Source: Salinivirgaceae bacterium (GTDB lineage Bacteria > Bacteroidota > Bacteroidia > Bacteroidales > SZUA-534). From it: 45,493 nt of DNA. Made by a program: the position numbers and the translations under genes. This document shows, piece after piece, positions 27,837-35,506 of this stretch. The stretch spans positions 1 to 45,493 of the forward strand of contig JAEINW010000017.1 in the NCBI GenBank assembly GCA_016342715.1, read 5' to 3'. The notes under the pieces are model-generated. The model was given only the letters and a program-made list of their open reading frames with translations, had not been told where the DNA came from and searched no databases. Position 1 is the stretch's first letter; the number at the start of each line of letters is the position of its first letter.

Positions 27837-28628
27837 TTATTCTGTAATATTTATTTTTGAATTATAGTATTCTAAGAATCCATTTTGCCCTTTCAATTTT
27901 AGGATATTTTGATTCTCTATAAAATTCTGTCCATATTTTTCCCAGCGTTTAGTCCAACTTTTGAATTTTTTACATGGGAACTCATCACATTGATAACAAT
28001 ACGATACACCTTTATCTTTACAGCACAAATGAAATGTCTTACAGTTTTCACATCTGGCATAATTTATTTCGGCACCTGGGCATGGTTTTTTTTCTCTGGT
28101 ATAAGTTGGACATCCACCACAAAAACAGCCACAAGCTGGCACTCTCCCTTGATAGTTTTTAAGTTCTAATTTTTGAATGGAGGCTTTAACCAATTCAAGA
28201 GGCATTGAAATTATTTCTGAAATTTCTTTTAATGTATTTCCTTCTTTAGTTAGTCTATATGCAAGAAATTCCATTGATTCTCCAACTTCTATAATATTTT
28301 TATCGAGGTCGTAAAATCTTATTACTTTTTGTCTCCATGGTTGTTCTCTTAATTCGTGAACAAAATCAACTTTGATTTCACTCAATTTATTTTCTAATTG
28401 TTGGAGATTGTCATATTCAAAATATAATTCAAAATTATTGCAGTTTGTCTTTATCTCTTTATTATCAATTAGCTTTTGAAAGTGCGATTTCTTATGAATG
28501 GCAAAATCTCCTTCAAAAGTTACATTCTCGCCAAAATCAAATTTCACTTTTTGCTCTAAAACTTTCTCATAAAATTCACGTGATTTTTTAATATCGGCAA
28601 CTGTTATTAAAGGGCAAATAAATTTCAT
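27837..28628 (-). CDS. VOC (glyoxalase/bleomycin-resistance-like) domain fused to DUF3795 Cys-rich domain
   Basis: Residues about 1-120 form a vicinal-oxygen-chelate domain (FICPLITVADIKKSREFYEKVLEQKVKFDFGENVTFEG, then KVIRFYDLDKNIIEVGES with the Glu ligand). Residues about 122-155 look like a short helix-turn-helix (LTKEGNTLKEISEIISMPLELVKASIQKLEL). From about 158 the chain is a DUF3795-type domain with many cysteines (CGCFCGGCPTYTREKKPCPG, CENCKTFHLCCKDKGVSYCYQCDEFPCKKF), probably binding zinc or another metal. VOC-DUF3795 fusions are uncommon in my experience; the function is unknown, possibly metal or small-molecule binding. It is the first of five minus-strand accessory genes. Confidence 0.82.
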   Translation of the reverse strand: MKFICPLITVADIKKSREFYEKVLEQKVKFDFGENVTFEGDFAIHKKSHFQKLIDNKEIKTNCNNFELYFEYDNLQQLENKLSEIKVDFVHELREQPWRQKVIRFYDLDKNIIEVGESMEFLAYRLTKEGNTLKEISEIISMPLELVKASIQKLELKNYQGRVPACGCFCGGCPTYTREKKPCPGAEINYARCENCKTFHLCCKDKGVSYCYQCDEFPCKKFKSWTKRWEKYGQNFIENQNILKLKGQNGFLEYYNSKINITE

Positions 28629-28699
28629 TTTTTTTAGGCTTAATAGTTATTCTGTTCATCAATTTTATAAAAACTCTTAGTCTCAGGTTCTCCAAAATG

Positions 28700-28900
28700 C
28701 CTTACAAGTCACTAATAGCATTTAAAGTATGGTGTTAGCGGCTTGTAAGGTTTTATGCATTGTCATAGCAAATCAATTTTACTCGCAAATATAAAAATAT
28801 TTATTTGCGCTTGTGAGCTAAAGATTCGAGTGCCAATTCCTGCCTGGCAGGTAGGCAAGGCAGGAAATTTTATTTTTCAGCGAAGAATTAATTTGCAGGC
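28700..28900. repeat. Intergenic modular repeat, copy A
   Basis: One of three related spacers. It begins with an 18-base imperfect inverted repeat (28700-28717 with 28733-28750; arms end CCTTACAAG/CTTGTAAGG). The shared core follows: GTTAGCGGCTTGT, TCATAGCAAATCAATTTT, an ACTCG...CGAGT-bounded stem (28781-28831) and TTCGAGTGCCAATT, to a TTTGC-rich end. In this copy the core is interrupted by a small palindrome (TTCCTGCCT ... AGGCAGGAA, about 28837-28866). The whole 340-base gap between genes is occupied by this element and AT-rich flanks. Confidence 0.7.
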
Positions 28901-28968
28901 TTTCAAATATATATTAGGTTTGCAAACGCACTTAACTCGTATTTTTTATAGGCATATACAAAGGGCGT

Positions 28969-30165
28969 TTATTGTATTATGAATTTTTTCGTTGCAATTC
29001 CTTTGTCCGTTTTTGCTTTTATAATATAAATTCCGCTTGAAAAATTTATTAGATCAATTGTTGTTTTTGTACTTGATGTATTCAAGGTTTTTACGATTTG
29101 TCCTTGCTCATTAATTATTTGAATTGTTCCATTATTTAATCCAGTGATTTCAATTTTATCATTTGCAGGATTTGGGTAAATACGGATATTGTTTTCTGTA
29201 AAATTATTATTTTGAATAGAGGTAACATAGTCATTGCAATAATAAACGCCAGTGTCAATACATGCAAAAATAGTGATACTGCTAAGTACAGGATTTACTT
29301 TAAACTTGTGAATATTTTTATTGGGTAGCCCTGTATTTAAAAAAGTAAAATTATTAGCAGTTGTATCGTAAATGGCAACTCCTTCGAAAGGTGCAGAAGC
29401 TCCATTAAAGCCAGTGAATATTTTGCCTAAAACATCAAATCCAACGGTGTTCATATTGTCAATATAATATTCTATATTCCATGTATGGCCGAAATTGTAT
29501 GAAATATACAAGCCCGATGAATTTGACATTCCGGTAAACACACCGTATAATATTCCGTTTTGATTAAACGCAATGTCATGAATGATAACGACTGATGATG
29601 ATTGATTCCATGTGTTACCGCTGTCGTCTGAATAATAGGTGGCAAATATGTTGTTTTCTTGAGTTACTACAATATGCTGTTCGTAGAAATCCATAGTAGT
29701 ACATCCTTTGTCCTGAAAGTAGGGAACTGCTTCCCATGTTAGCCCATCGGAAGAGCTCAGCATCCCGTTGTATCTTGTTCCAGCATAATATGTATTATTG
29801 ATAGTATTGTACTTGATGAATGTTGGATTGAAGCAATATTCTACCAAATAAAAAGTGTTGGTTGATAAGTTGAGTTTATAAATACCGTCGGAATAACTTC
29901 CGTTTCCCATGACAAGAAGAATGTTACTTGTGTCAAAGGGAATCGCTTCCATTACCGGAAGACCATAATTAATTGTATTCCATGAAGCACCTACGCCGTT
30001 ATTTACACAAACTCCGCTATCAGTGCAAATTACATCATAACCGTCACTACCCGCACCAAACAAGATGTTGTTGGCATGAATTCCAGTGGGACCGTATGTT
30101 GTCCAGTTGAAACTGAATACAGTCACATACAGGGTCATTAATAATAGTGTAAAAATTGTTTTCAT
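28969..30165 (-). CDS. BNR/beta-propeller-like protein with T9SS type A sorting domain
   Basis: 398 residues with a signal peptide (MKTIFTLLLMTLYVTVFSF). Asp-box-like repeats occur throughout (SSSDGLTWEAV, YSDDSGNTWNQ, YISYNFGHTW), as in sialidase/Vps10-type propellers. The last 80 residues are a type A T9SS C-terminal domain: NIRIYPNPANDKIEITGLNNGTIQIINEQGQIVKTLN...GIYIIKAKTDKGIATKKFIIQ. It is probably exported and attached to the cell surface. No catalytic residues for sialidase were recognised; a binding or scaffold role is as likely. The upstream gap has no clear promoter. Confidence 0.85.
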   Translation of the reverse strand: MKTIFTLLLMTLYVTVFSFNWTTYGPTGIHANNILFGAGSDGYDVICTDSGVCVNNGVGASWNTINYGLPVMEAIPFDTSNILLVMGNGSYSDGIYKLNLSTNTFYLVEYCFNPTFIKYNTINNTYYAGTRYNGMLSSSDGLTWEAVPYFQDKGCTTMDFYEQHIVVTQENNIFATYYSDDSGNTWNQSSSVVIIHDIAFNQNGILYGVFTGMSNSSGLYISYNFGHTWNIEYYIDNMNTVGFDVLGKIFTGFNGASAPFEGVAIYDTTANNFTFLNTGLPNKNIHKFKVNPVLSSITIFACIDTGVYYCNDYVTSIQNNNFTENNIRIYPNPANDKIEITGLNNGTIQIINEQGQIVKTLNTSSTKTTIDLINFSSGIYIIKAKTDKGIATKKFIIQ

Positions 30166-30316
30166 AATTTCTCCATTTTAAAATAATGTTTAATATTTGA
30201 CTATTTCATATTTACATGAGGGGTTTATAAACTATTCCTATTTCTCCATTATTACTATGTTAGGTTAGTACTTTTTTTTGCCTTGTGTATAAAGTGTGTT
30301 GGCTGGCGGTTTAACT

Positions 30317-31045
30317 TTAACAAATTTGTCTTTCATATAATAGTCTTTTTCCGTATGATTCAATAGCACCTTTTCCTCTTAGGAAACAGCTTGTAAGTAA
30401 ATCTATGTCATTAGTGAAATCTAAAGCTTTATTCAGTAATTCTTTTTCTTTATCAGACCACGGTTCATAGGCTCTAGGGTATTGTATTCTTGCTTTTTGT
30501 ATATATTCAGAAAGATTTTCAACTTTAGTAATTTCTAATTCTGAAACTTTTTGTTTTAATTGATTAATTGCATTCTCTGATAGTTTATTAAAGGTTTGCT
30601 GTTGAAAAAAATCAATATTTGACCACGGATCTTCATTCCTTTCTTTTTTTGTTGATGGATAAAATTCATTAAGAAATTCAGTTAAATGATCTGTGAGAAA
30701 ACCTTTTGTTTTAATAAATTTATATTTACCATAAAGTTCGTTTTTATTTATTTCTTCTTGTTTAAATTTCTTTACACCTAGAAGAAAGTTTGTCAATCTA
30801 TTAGGTGTAAGATTAATTTTAGATTGTTTGAAAACTTCGATTGAATTTCTAATATCCTCTTCACTAATTTGAATTTCTTTTCGATTGGTATAAGAGTTTA
30901 ATTTTAACTCATTAATTGCAATTTGAAGAGCTCGAATAACATTTCTTTCATTCAGTACGTTATCTTTTTCAAGTTCTTCTCCTGTAGTAGGGGAATACCC
31001 AGAAGCAAGTGCTTCTAAAATTTCAATTACAGTATTTTTTTCCAT
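30317..31045 (-). CDS. Unrecognised soluble protein, possible DNA-binding C-terminus
   Basis: 242 residues, no signal peptide, mostly charged and helical. The N-terminus NTVIEILEALASGYSPTTGEELEKDNVLNERNVIRALQIAI resembles a short motif I recall at the ends of bacterial helicase-related and small accessory proteins (ILKALxxGxxPxTGExLxxDxxxxxPxVIRAL). The C-terminus PYEPWSDKEKELLNKALDFTNDIDLLTSCFLRGKGAIESYGKRL resembles a SANT/Myb-like or helix-turn-helix module (PW[ST]xxEDxxLL...F.R..GAI.SRL..L). These are pattern memories, not searches. No function is claimed; nucleic-acid binding is a reasonable guess. It lies between a T9SS gene and repeat copy B. Confidence 0.65.
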   Translation of the reverse strand: MEKNTVIEILEALASGYSPTTGEELEKDNVLNERNVIRALQIAINELKLNSYTNRKEIQISEEDIRNSIEVFKQSKINLTPNRLTNFLLGVKKFKQEEINKNELYGKYKFIKTKGFLTDHLTEFLNEFYPSTKKERNEDPWSNIDFFQQQTFNKLSENAINQLKQKVSELEITKVENLSEYIQKARIQYPRAYEPWSDKEKELLNKALDFTNDIDLLTSCFLRGKGAIESYGKRLLYERQIC

Positions 31046-31095
31046 AATTTTAATTTTGTAGTGTGCTTTTAGTAACTAGCAGCCAATTTACAAGT

Positions 31096-31250
31096 TATGA
31101 AAAGAGCTGTATTAGTGGCTTGTATCGTTTTAGCAACCTTCATAGTAAATCAATTTCACTCATAAATATAATAATATTTTAATGCGCTCGTGAGCTAAAG
31201 GTTCGAGTACTAATTTAAGCAAATTATATTTTTATAAAAAATAATTTGCT
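31096..31250. repeat. Intergenic modular repeat, copy B
   Basis: Shares with copy C TATGAAAAG..C.GTATTAGTGGCTTGT, CCTTCATAG.AAATCAATTT and TTCGAGT.C.AATTTAAGCAAATTAT. Shares with copy A the internal ACTC...GAGCTAAAG.TTCGAGT stem segment (about 31158-31208). It is located just before the unrecognised 242-residue gene in the sense of that gene's transcription. Confidence 0.7.
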
Positions 31251-31310
31251 GTAAATCCAAGTTCGAATGAAGTTTCAAGCTGAACATTGTCCGTATTTTT
31301 TATGCATTGT

Positions 31311-31662
31311 GTGTGCTCATAATGGCTTCCATAGCCCACACTTGTAAGGTATAGTTGATATTTTCCAAAGAGTGTGATTAAAGTTGATAAAGACATTAAC
31401 AATAATCAAGTCTCGAAATGCTTAGCAGTGGGGCATTAAAGTTGAAGGAAAGGGCGCAGTGGGCAACCACAGGTATGAACCGACCAAAGGGAATAACTAA
31501 AAAGCTGTAGGCATGATCTGTACTGACGAACGGATATTGTAGAACTATAGTAAATCATACAAGGTGTATATGAGGCATATTGAGTTCGATAAGGTGACAC
31601 ACCTCGCCTAAGTAAACTGAAATGAAGCTGAAACAGGCTAAAGTCGTCCCAATTATTCACTT
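31311..31662 (+). ncRNA. Group II intron 5' fragment (domain I-like), no reverse transcriptase
   Basis: GTGTGCTC at 31311 fits the GUGYG 5' end of group II introns. The next 350 bases match by recognition the domain I ribozyme region seen in Bacteroidota introns: a GC-richer stretch with GCTTAGCAGTGGGGCATTAA, GGGCGCAGTGGGCAACCACA, GTATGAACCGACCAAAGGGA, GGTGACACACCTCGCC and CAGGCTAAAGTCGTCCC. Its composition differs clearly from the AT-rich flanks. No reverse-transcriptase frame follows and no domain V/VI was found before the next gene, so it is a truncated relic. The rest of the 769-base spacer (31046-31814) holds repeat copy B and AT-rich sequence. Confidence 0.5.
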
Positions 31663-31814
31663 CACTTCACCGCTTTTTGCTATATTGCGTGTTAACAACT
31701 GGCTTTCTTTTCAGTATTCAATTGTTTATCATTTTAAGTACTAATTATTCTTGATTGCACAATAGATATCCTAGATGCTTAAAATTAAGGAATTTAGCAT
31801 GTTTTGTTTAAGTT

Positions 31815-33410
31815 TTATTTTAAGTGATTAAGACGTTTTGTTTCAACAAATTTATTGTCAACATTAAGAGAATAGAAAAATATTCCACTTGAATATTTAT
31901 TTGCATTCCATATTACCTCATGTTCACCGGCATTAAGTCTTTCGTTTACAATCGTTTCTACTTCTTGCCCCAAAATATTAAAAATTTTAAGTGATACCTT
32001 ATTTTCTTTTGGAATAGTAAAATGTATTGTTGTATATGAATTGAACGGATTTGGATAATTTTGTGAGAGTGAAAATTCGCTCGGTGTTTGATTGTTTTCA
32101 AGTATACCTGTTGGTCTCGAATATTCATAAGCACCCATATCAATTCTGCCCCCTATAATTCTGGCATTCCCGTCAATATCGTATAACGGAAGATGTAAGC
32201 CACTTGTATCAGGACTACCTGCGTTATTGCACGGAGAATTTTTTGTTAAATGATAATCATAATTATTTTCATCAACAAAAAACGGATTTTCATTTATATT
32301 TCCTTCGCCTGCCCAATCTTCTGAAATATTTGAATAAGTTATTATCACAGAATCTTGAGGCCCGAAATAATCGATTTGGTCAGGTGTATTACCCCATATT
32401 ATAGAATTTATTAATAATGTTGAATAACAATAAATTCCTCCGCTTTCAACTGAAGCTGAATTATTTGCTATTGTTACATTGATTAATTTTGTATTTACAA
32501 TTCCTTCGTAATAAATGCCTGCACCATATTCTGAATTATTATCAGTAATGAGAACATTTTTTAATGTAGGACAATTATTTTCACCACCAAAATTCCAAAA
32601 TAATATTCCTCCTGCCAGAAAATTAGAAGAATTTTTTGATATTATAGAATTTTCAATTAACGGATTTGCATCTGCAATATAGCATCCTCCACAAACTGAT
32701 GTAGCGTGATTTTCGGAAACAATTAAGTTCGTCAATATTGGATTTGATTCAATTATTACTATACCACTTCCGTTATTTGCAGAATTGTTATTAATGTCAA
32801 TATTTGTAAAAGTTGTATTTGCATTGACCCAATTCATTATCCCGCCACCTACATGCGAGGAATTATTTGATATTGTTAAGTTTTCAAAACAAGAATTTGT
32901 TTCTTTTAAAAAAATACCGCCACCCCAATCAGCAACCGAATTCTGATTTATTATTAAGTTTTTAAATTGGGGATTTGCGGAAATACAACAAATTCCGCCA
33001 CCTGCATATACCCAAAACTCGGGAGTATCATCATAAGGTTGAATATAATTGCCGCTTCCGTTTGTTATAGAAAAACCGCATAAGACAGCAGTAGAATTTT
33101 CGTCGTTATTAAACGTAACCACACTACCAAAATCTGAATTAACAAGACTTCCTCCGTCAATTACTGTTTGCGTAATATAATTTTCGTCGTGTGTTGTCAG
33201 GAACCAGGAAGCTACCACAATATTTTTACCATTGAAATTTACGTTCTCATAGTAAGTGCCCGGGGCAACAAGAACCGTATCATGCTCCAAAGCTGTATTC
33301 ATTCCCTGCTGAATAGATGGTTGGTCGGCTGGAACGTTGACGATAGCAGCATTCAAAAAGGAGGTAAAAATTAGTAAGCTAAGTAATATAATTATATTTT
33401 TCATTTTCAA
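31815..33410 (-). CDS. Right-handed parallel beta-helix protein with T9SS type A sorting domain
   Basis: 531 residues. Signal peptide (IIILLSLLIFTSFLNA), a pectate-lyase-like opening (NVPADQPSIQQGMNTALEHDTVLVAPGTYYENVNFNGKNI), then many about 22-26-residue coils with the GGGI pattern (NNSSHVGGGIMNWVNANTTFTNIDINNNSANNGSGIV). The conserved ending of polymorphic-repeat proteins (SPCNNAGSPDT...DIDGNARIIGGRIDMGAYEY) follows. The last 80 residues are a T9SS type A domain (YPNPFNSYTTIHFTIP...NILGQEVETIVNERLNAGEHEVIWNA...SGIFFYSLNVDNKFVETKRLNHLK). It is expected on the cell surface, binding or possibly cleaving polysaccharide; catalytic residues were not identifiable. Confidence 0.88.
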   Translation of the reverse strand: MKMKNIIILLSLLIFTSFLNAAIVNVPADQPSIQQGMNTALEHDTVLVAPGTYYENVNFNGKNIVVASWFLTTHDENYITQTVIDGGSLVNSDFGSVVTFNNDENSTAVLCGFSITNGSGNYIQPYDDTPEFWVYAGGGICCISANPQFKNLIINQNSVADWGGGIFLKETNSCFENLTISNNSSHVGGGIMNWVNANTTFTNIDINNNSANNGSGIVIIESNPILTNLIVSENHATSVCGGCYIADANPLIENSIISKNSSNFLAGGILFWNFGGENNCPTLKNVLITDNNSEYGAGIYYEGIVNTKLINVTIANNSASVESGGIYCYSTLLINSIIWGNTPDQIDYFGPQDSVIITYSNISEDWAGEGNINENPFFVDENNYDYHLTKNSPCNNAGSPDTSGLHLPLYDIDGNARIIGGRIDMGAYEYSRPTGILENNQTPSEFSLSQNYPNPFNSYTTIHFTIPKENKVSLKIFNILGQEVETIVNERLNAGEHEVIWNANKYSSGIFFYSLNVDNKFVETKRLNHLK

Positions 33411-33703
33411 TAAGGTTTCAATTTATTGTTGAATTTAAATTATAAATGCAATTTTTTCGGATAAGCTGGTGTGGTCAGCAATCTTTCCGATTGGTTTGTT
33501 TTGTATGTCATTATATGTTTTTGCATCATGTTGTATACTGTAGTTGTCTTTTTTGCCTTGTTGTAAACAACGGATGGTTCTGAATAGTTGCCGAATGTGG
33601 GTTACTTCCCTTTCCATATACGATGAATATAGCGCGGGCTAAAACTGTTGAATAACCTACTAGACGGCAATTATTTATGATCTAATTGTTGGTAACTGTA
33701 TTT

Positions 33704-35065
33704 TTATTCTACAGCATAAACAGCATATCCGCGTGAAGGAGCCCAAAATTCCCCCCAGAAATTATAAGTCTTCGCATCTTGAGGCGAATTTGAATCATTG
33801 TTACCTCTCCATGCTACAGGTTTAAAACTACAATTCTCCCATTGGGTTTTCACACATTTACCAGCCCAGCGACCTTCATTTTTATTAAGGACATATACTA
33901 AGCCTTTTTTATCGTTAAACCCTCTTCTTTGCATAATGTATAAGCCTGAATCTGCATACAAAACATCGGCGTCTCCTCCCGCATATTTTTCATGAGCAGA
34001 AATAAGTGCATCAATTCCGCTATTGTTTTCTGACTGTGCTAAATCAAAATTGAAATAATCTTGCCAAAAAACACATGGATAACCAGGGTGAGTAAGTATA
34101 AACGAATATGCAAGCATTTTATCAGCAAAAATCTCTTTATCAGAAACATCAGGATGAGGCCAGCACGTATCATGGTTTTCTACAAAAGTAACAGCATTAT
34201 ATGGCCTATCCAACAAAGTATTATTCCAATAAGCTAAGTCTCTTAAATCATACTCTTTATCAAGACAAAGTTTTCTTAATTTACTTCTCAATGGGAAATC
34301 AAAAGCAGAAACAGGATTATCTGAGAAATTATTGATTTCATTTAACCAATATTCTATAGTTTGGTCATTATCATCCCAAAGCTCTCCAACTCCAAAAGGC
34401 TTATAATATTCAGAAAAATCATTAGATACTTTGTATCTCATTTCCTGAATAGATTTAGTCATCCAGCCTCCATATCCTTTAACACAATCGTACCTAAAAC
34501 CATCAAAACCGATTTCTTCAATTAGCCATTTACAGTAATCTAATATTTCTTTATATATCAAAGGATTTCTATGGCATAAGTCTGTTTTAGAATATCCGCC
34601 AAATGTACTTCCATCATAAGATTCATAAACAGATGGGTGAAAAGAATCATAATCTCTTTCAAATTTTCCACTTTTTGGACTAAATTTTGTGTACCATTTA
34701 TCTCCTGTATGAGGATTTTCTTCTAATTCACCACCACTACAATGGTTAAAAACTAAATCTGCTAAAACTTGCATATCCTCGTTATGGGCTGTTCTGATTA
34801 GGGAAAGTAAGTCATCTTTCGAACCATACCACGTTTCTTTTCCGTCATGATGCTTTTGCTGAAACTCTCCTAAATCATAAAAATCACTAGGGTCATACCC
34901 CATACTAATAACATCTTGTGCTTTACAAGCAGGAGGTAACCATAAAGCTGTTATACCTGAATTTTTTAATTGAGGTATTTTTTCTTTAACATGTTTCCAC
35001 CATTTGAACTCTTGATTTGCAACTCTTGGACAATCCCAATAGAATGCTTGCATTAAAACTCCCAT
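33704..35065 (-). CDS. Alpha-amylase, GH13 family (cytoplasmic)
   Basis: 453 residues without signal peptide, starting MGVLMQAFYWDCP as in the GH13_5-like group. Conserved regions: DLVFNH (residues 103-108), GFRYDCVKG with nucleophile D193, GELWD with acid/base E228, and FVENHDT with H298/D299 as the transition-state stabiliser. It ends with the small beta-sandwich domain C (YAVYAVE). It hydrolyses alpha-1,4-glucans, likely intracellular glycogen or imported maltodextrin. No sus-type genes are adjacent. The upstream side is repeat copy C; the 293-base downstream gap (33411-33703) shows no supported gene. Confidence 0.94.
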   Translation of the reverse strand: MGVLMQAFYWDCPRVANQEFKWWKHVKEKIPQLKNSGITALWLPPACKAQDVISMGYDPSDFYDLGEFQQKHHDGKETWYGSKDDLLSLIRTAHNEDMQVLADLVFNHCSGGELEENPHTGDKWYTKFSPKSGKFERDYDSFHPSVYESYDGSTFGGYSKTDLCHRNPLIYKEILDYCKWLIEEIGFDGFRYDCVKGYGGWMTKSIQEMRYKVSNDFSEYYKPFGVGELWDDNDQTIEYWLNEINNFSDNPVSAFDFPLRSKLRKLCLDKEYDLRDLAYWNNTLLDRPYNAVTFVENHDTCWPHPDVSDKEIFADKMLAYSFILTHPGYPCVFWQDYFNFDLAQSENNSGIDALISAHEKYAGGDADVLYADSGLYIMQRRGFNDKKGLVYVLNKNEGRWAGKCVKTQWENCSFKPVAWRGNNDSNSPQDAKTYNFWGEFWAPSRGYAVYAVE

Positions 35066-35131
35066 AGTATTTGCATTTATGTGAAATAATATTGTAGTGT
35101 ATTCTTCTAGCTATTGTTGCCAACGATAATG

Positions 35132-35240
35132 CTATGAAAAGTACGGTATTAGTGGCTTGTGGCGTTTTTAGTCCCTTCATAGCAAATCAATTTTCGAGTG
35201 CCAATTTAAGCAAATTATTTCTATACGAGAAATTGTTTGC
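35132..35240. repeat. Intergenic modular repeat, copy C
   Basis: Contains TATGAAAAGTACGGTATTAG..., GTGGCTTGTGGCG, CCTTCATAGCAAATCAATTTT, TTCGAGTGCCAATTTAAGC and AAATTATTTCTA. The roughly 45-base ACTCG...CGAGT stem segment found in copies A and B is missing cleanly between CAATTTT and CGAGTGCC. It sits in the 441-base divergent gap between the amylase and the histidine kinase; the remainder is AT-rich with no supported feature. Confidence 0.7.
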
Positions 35241-35506
35241 GGGCTGTCAAGTACAGAATAGTTTTGCAATAGCACCGTATTAGTATTTTTTGTAGGTTTT
35301 GTTATCATTTGTGTTTTGATTGGTTCGCATAACAAAACTATATCAAGGATTGTATTAATAGACTATTGAGTGCAAATATTTTACAAGAAAAGCGATCAAA
35401 TGATAGATAGTAAAGTTTAAAAAAAAATATTAATGAATTTGAACAAGATTACCATAACGGAGTTCTTATTTTAGACTTTTGAATTATCCAATTTAAAATC
35501 TCATTT

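Noticed and set aside
31436-31660. 74-codon minus-strand frame
   Set aside because: It is the antisense of the group II intron-like RNA and its sequence is explained by that element.
33435-33617. 60-codon minus-strand frame between the beta-helix gene and amylase
   Set aside because: No homology recognised and no start context; could be a decayed fragment.
28700-35240. Integron attC sites
   Set aside because: The repeats lack the GTTRRRY/RYYYAAC core pair and no tyrosine integrase is present, so only a general repeat call is made.
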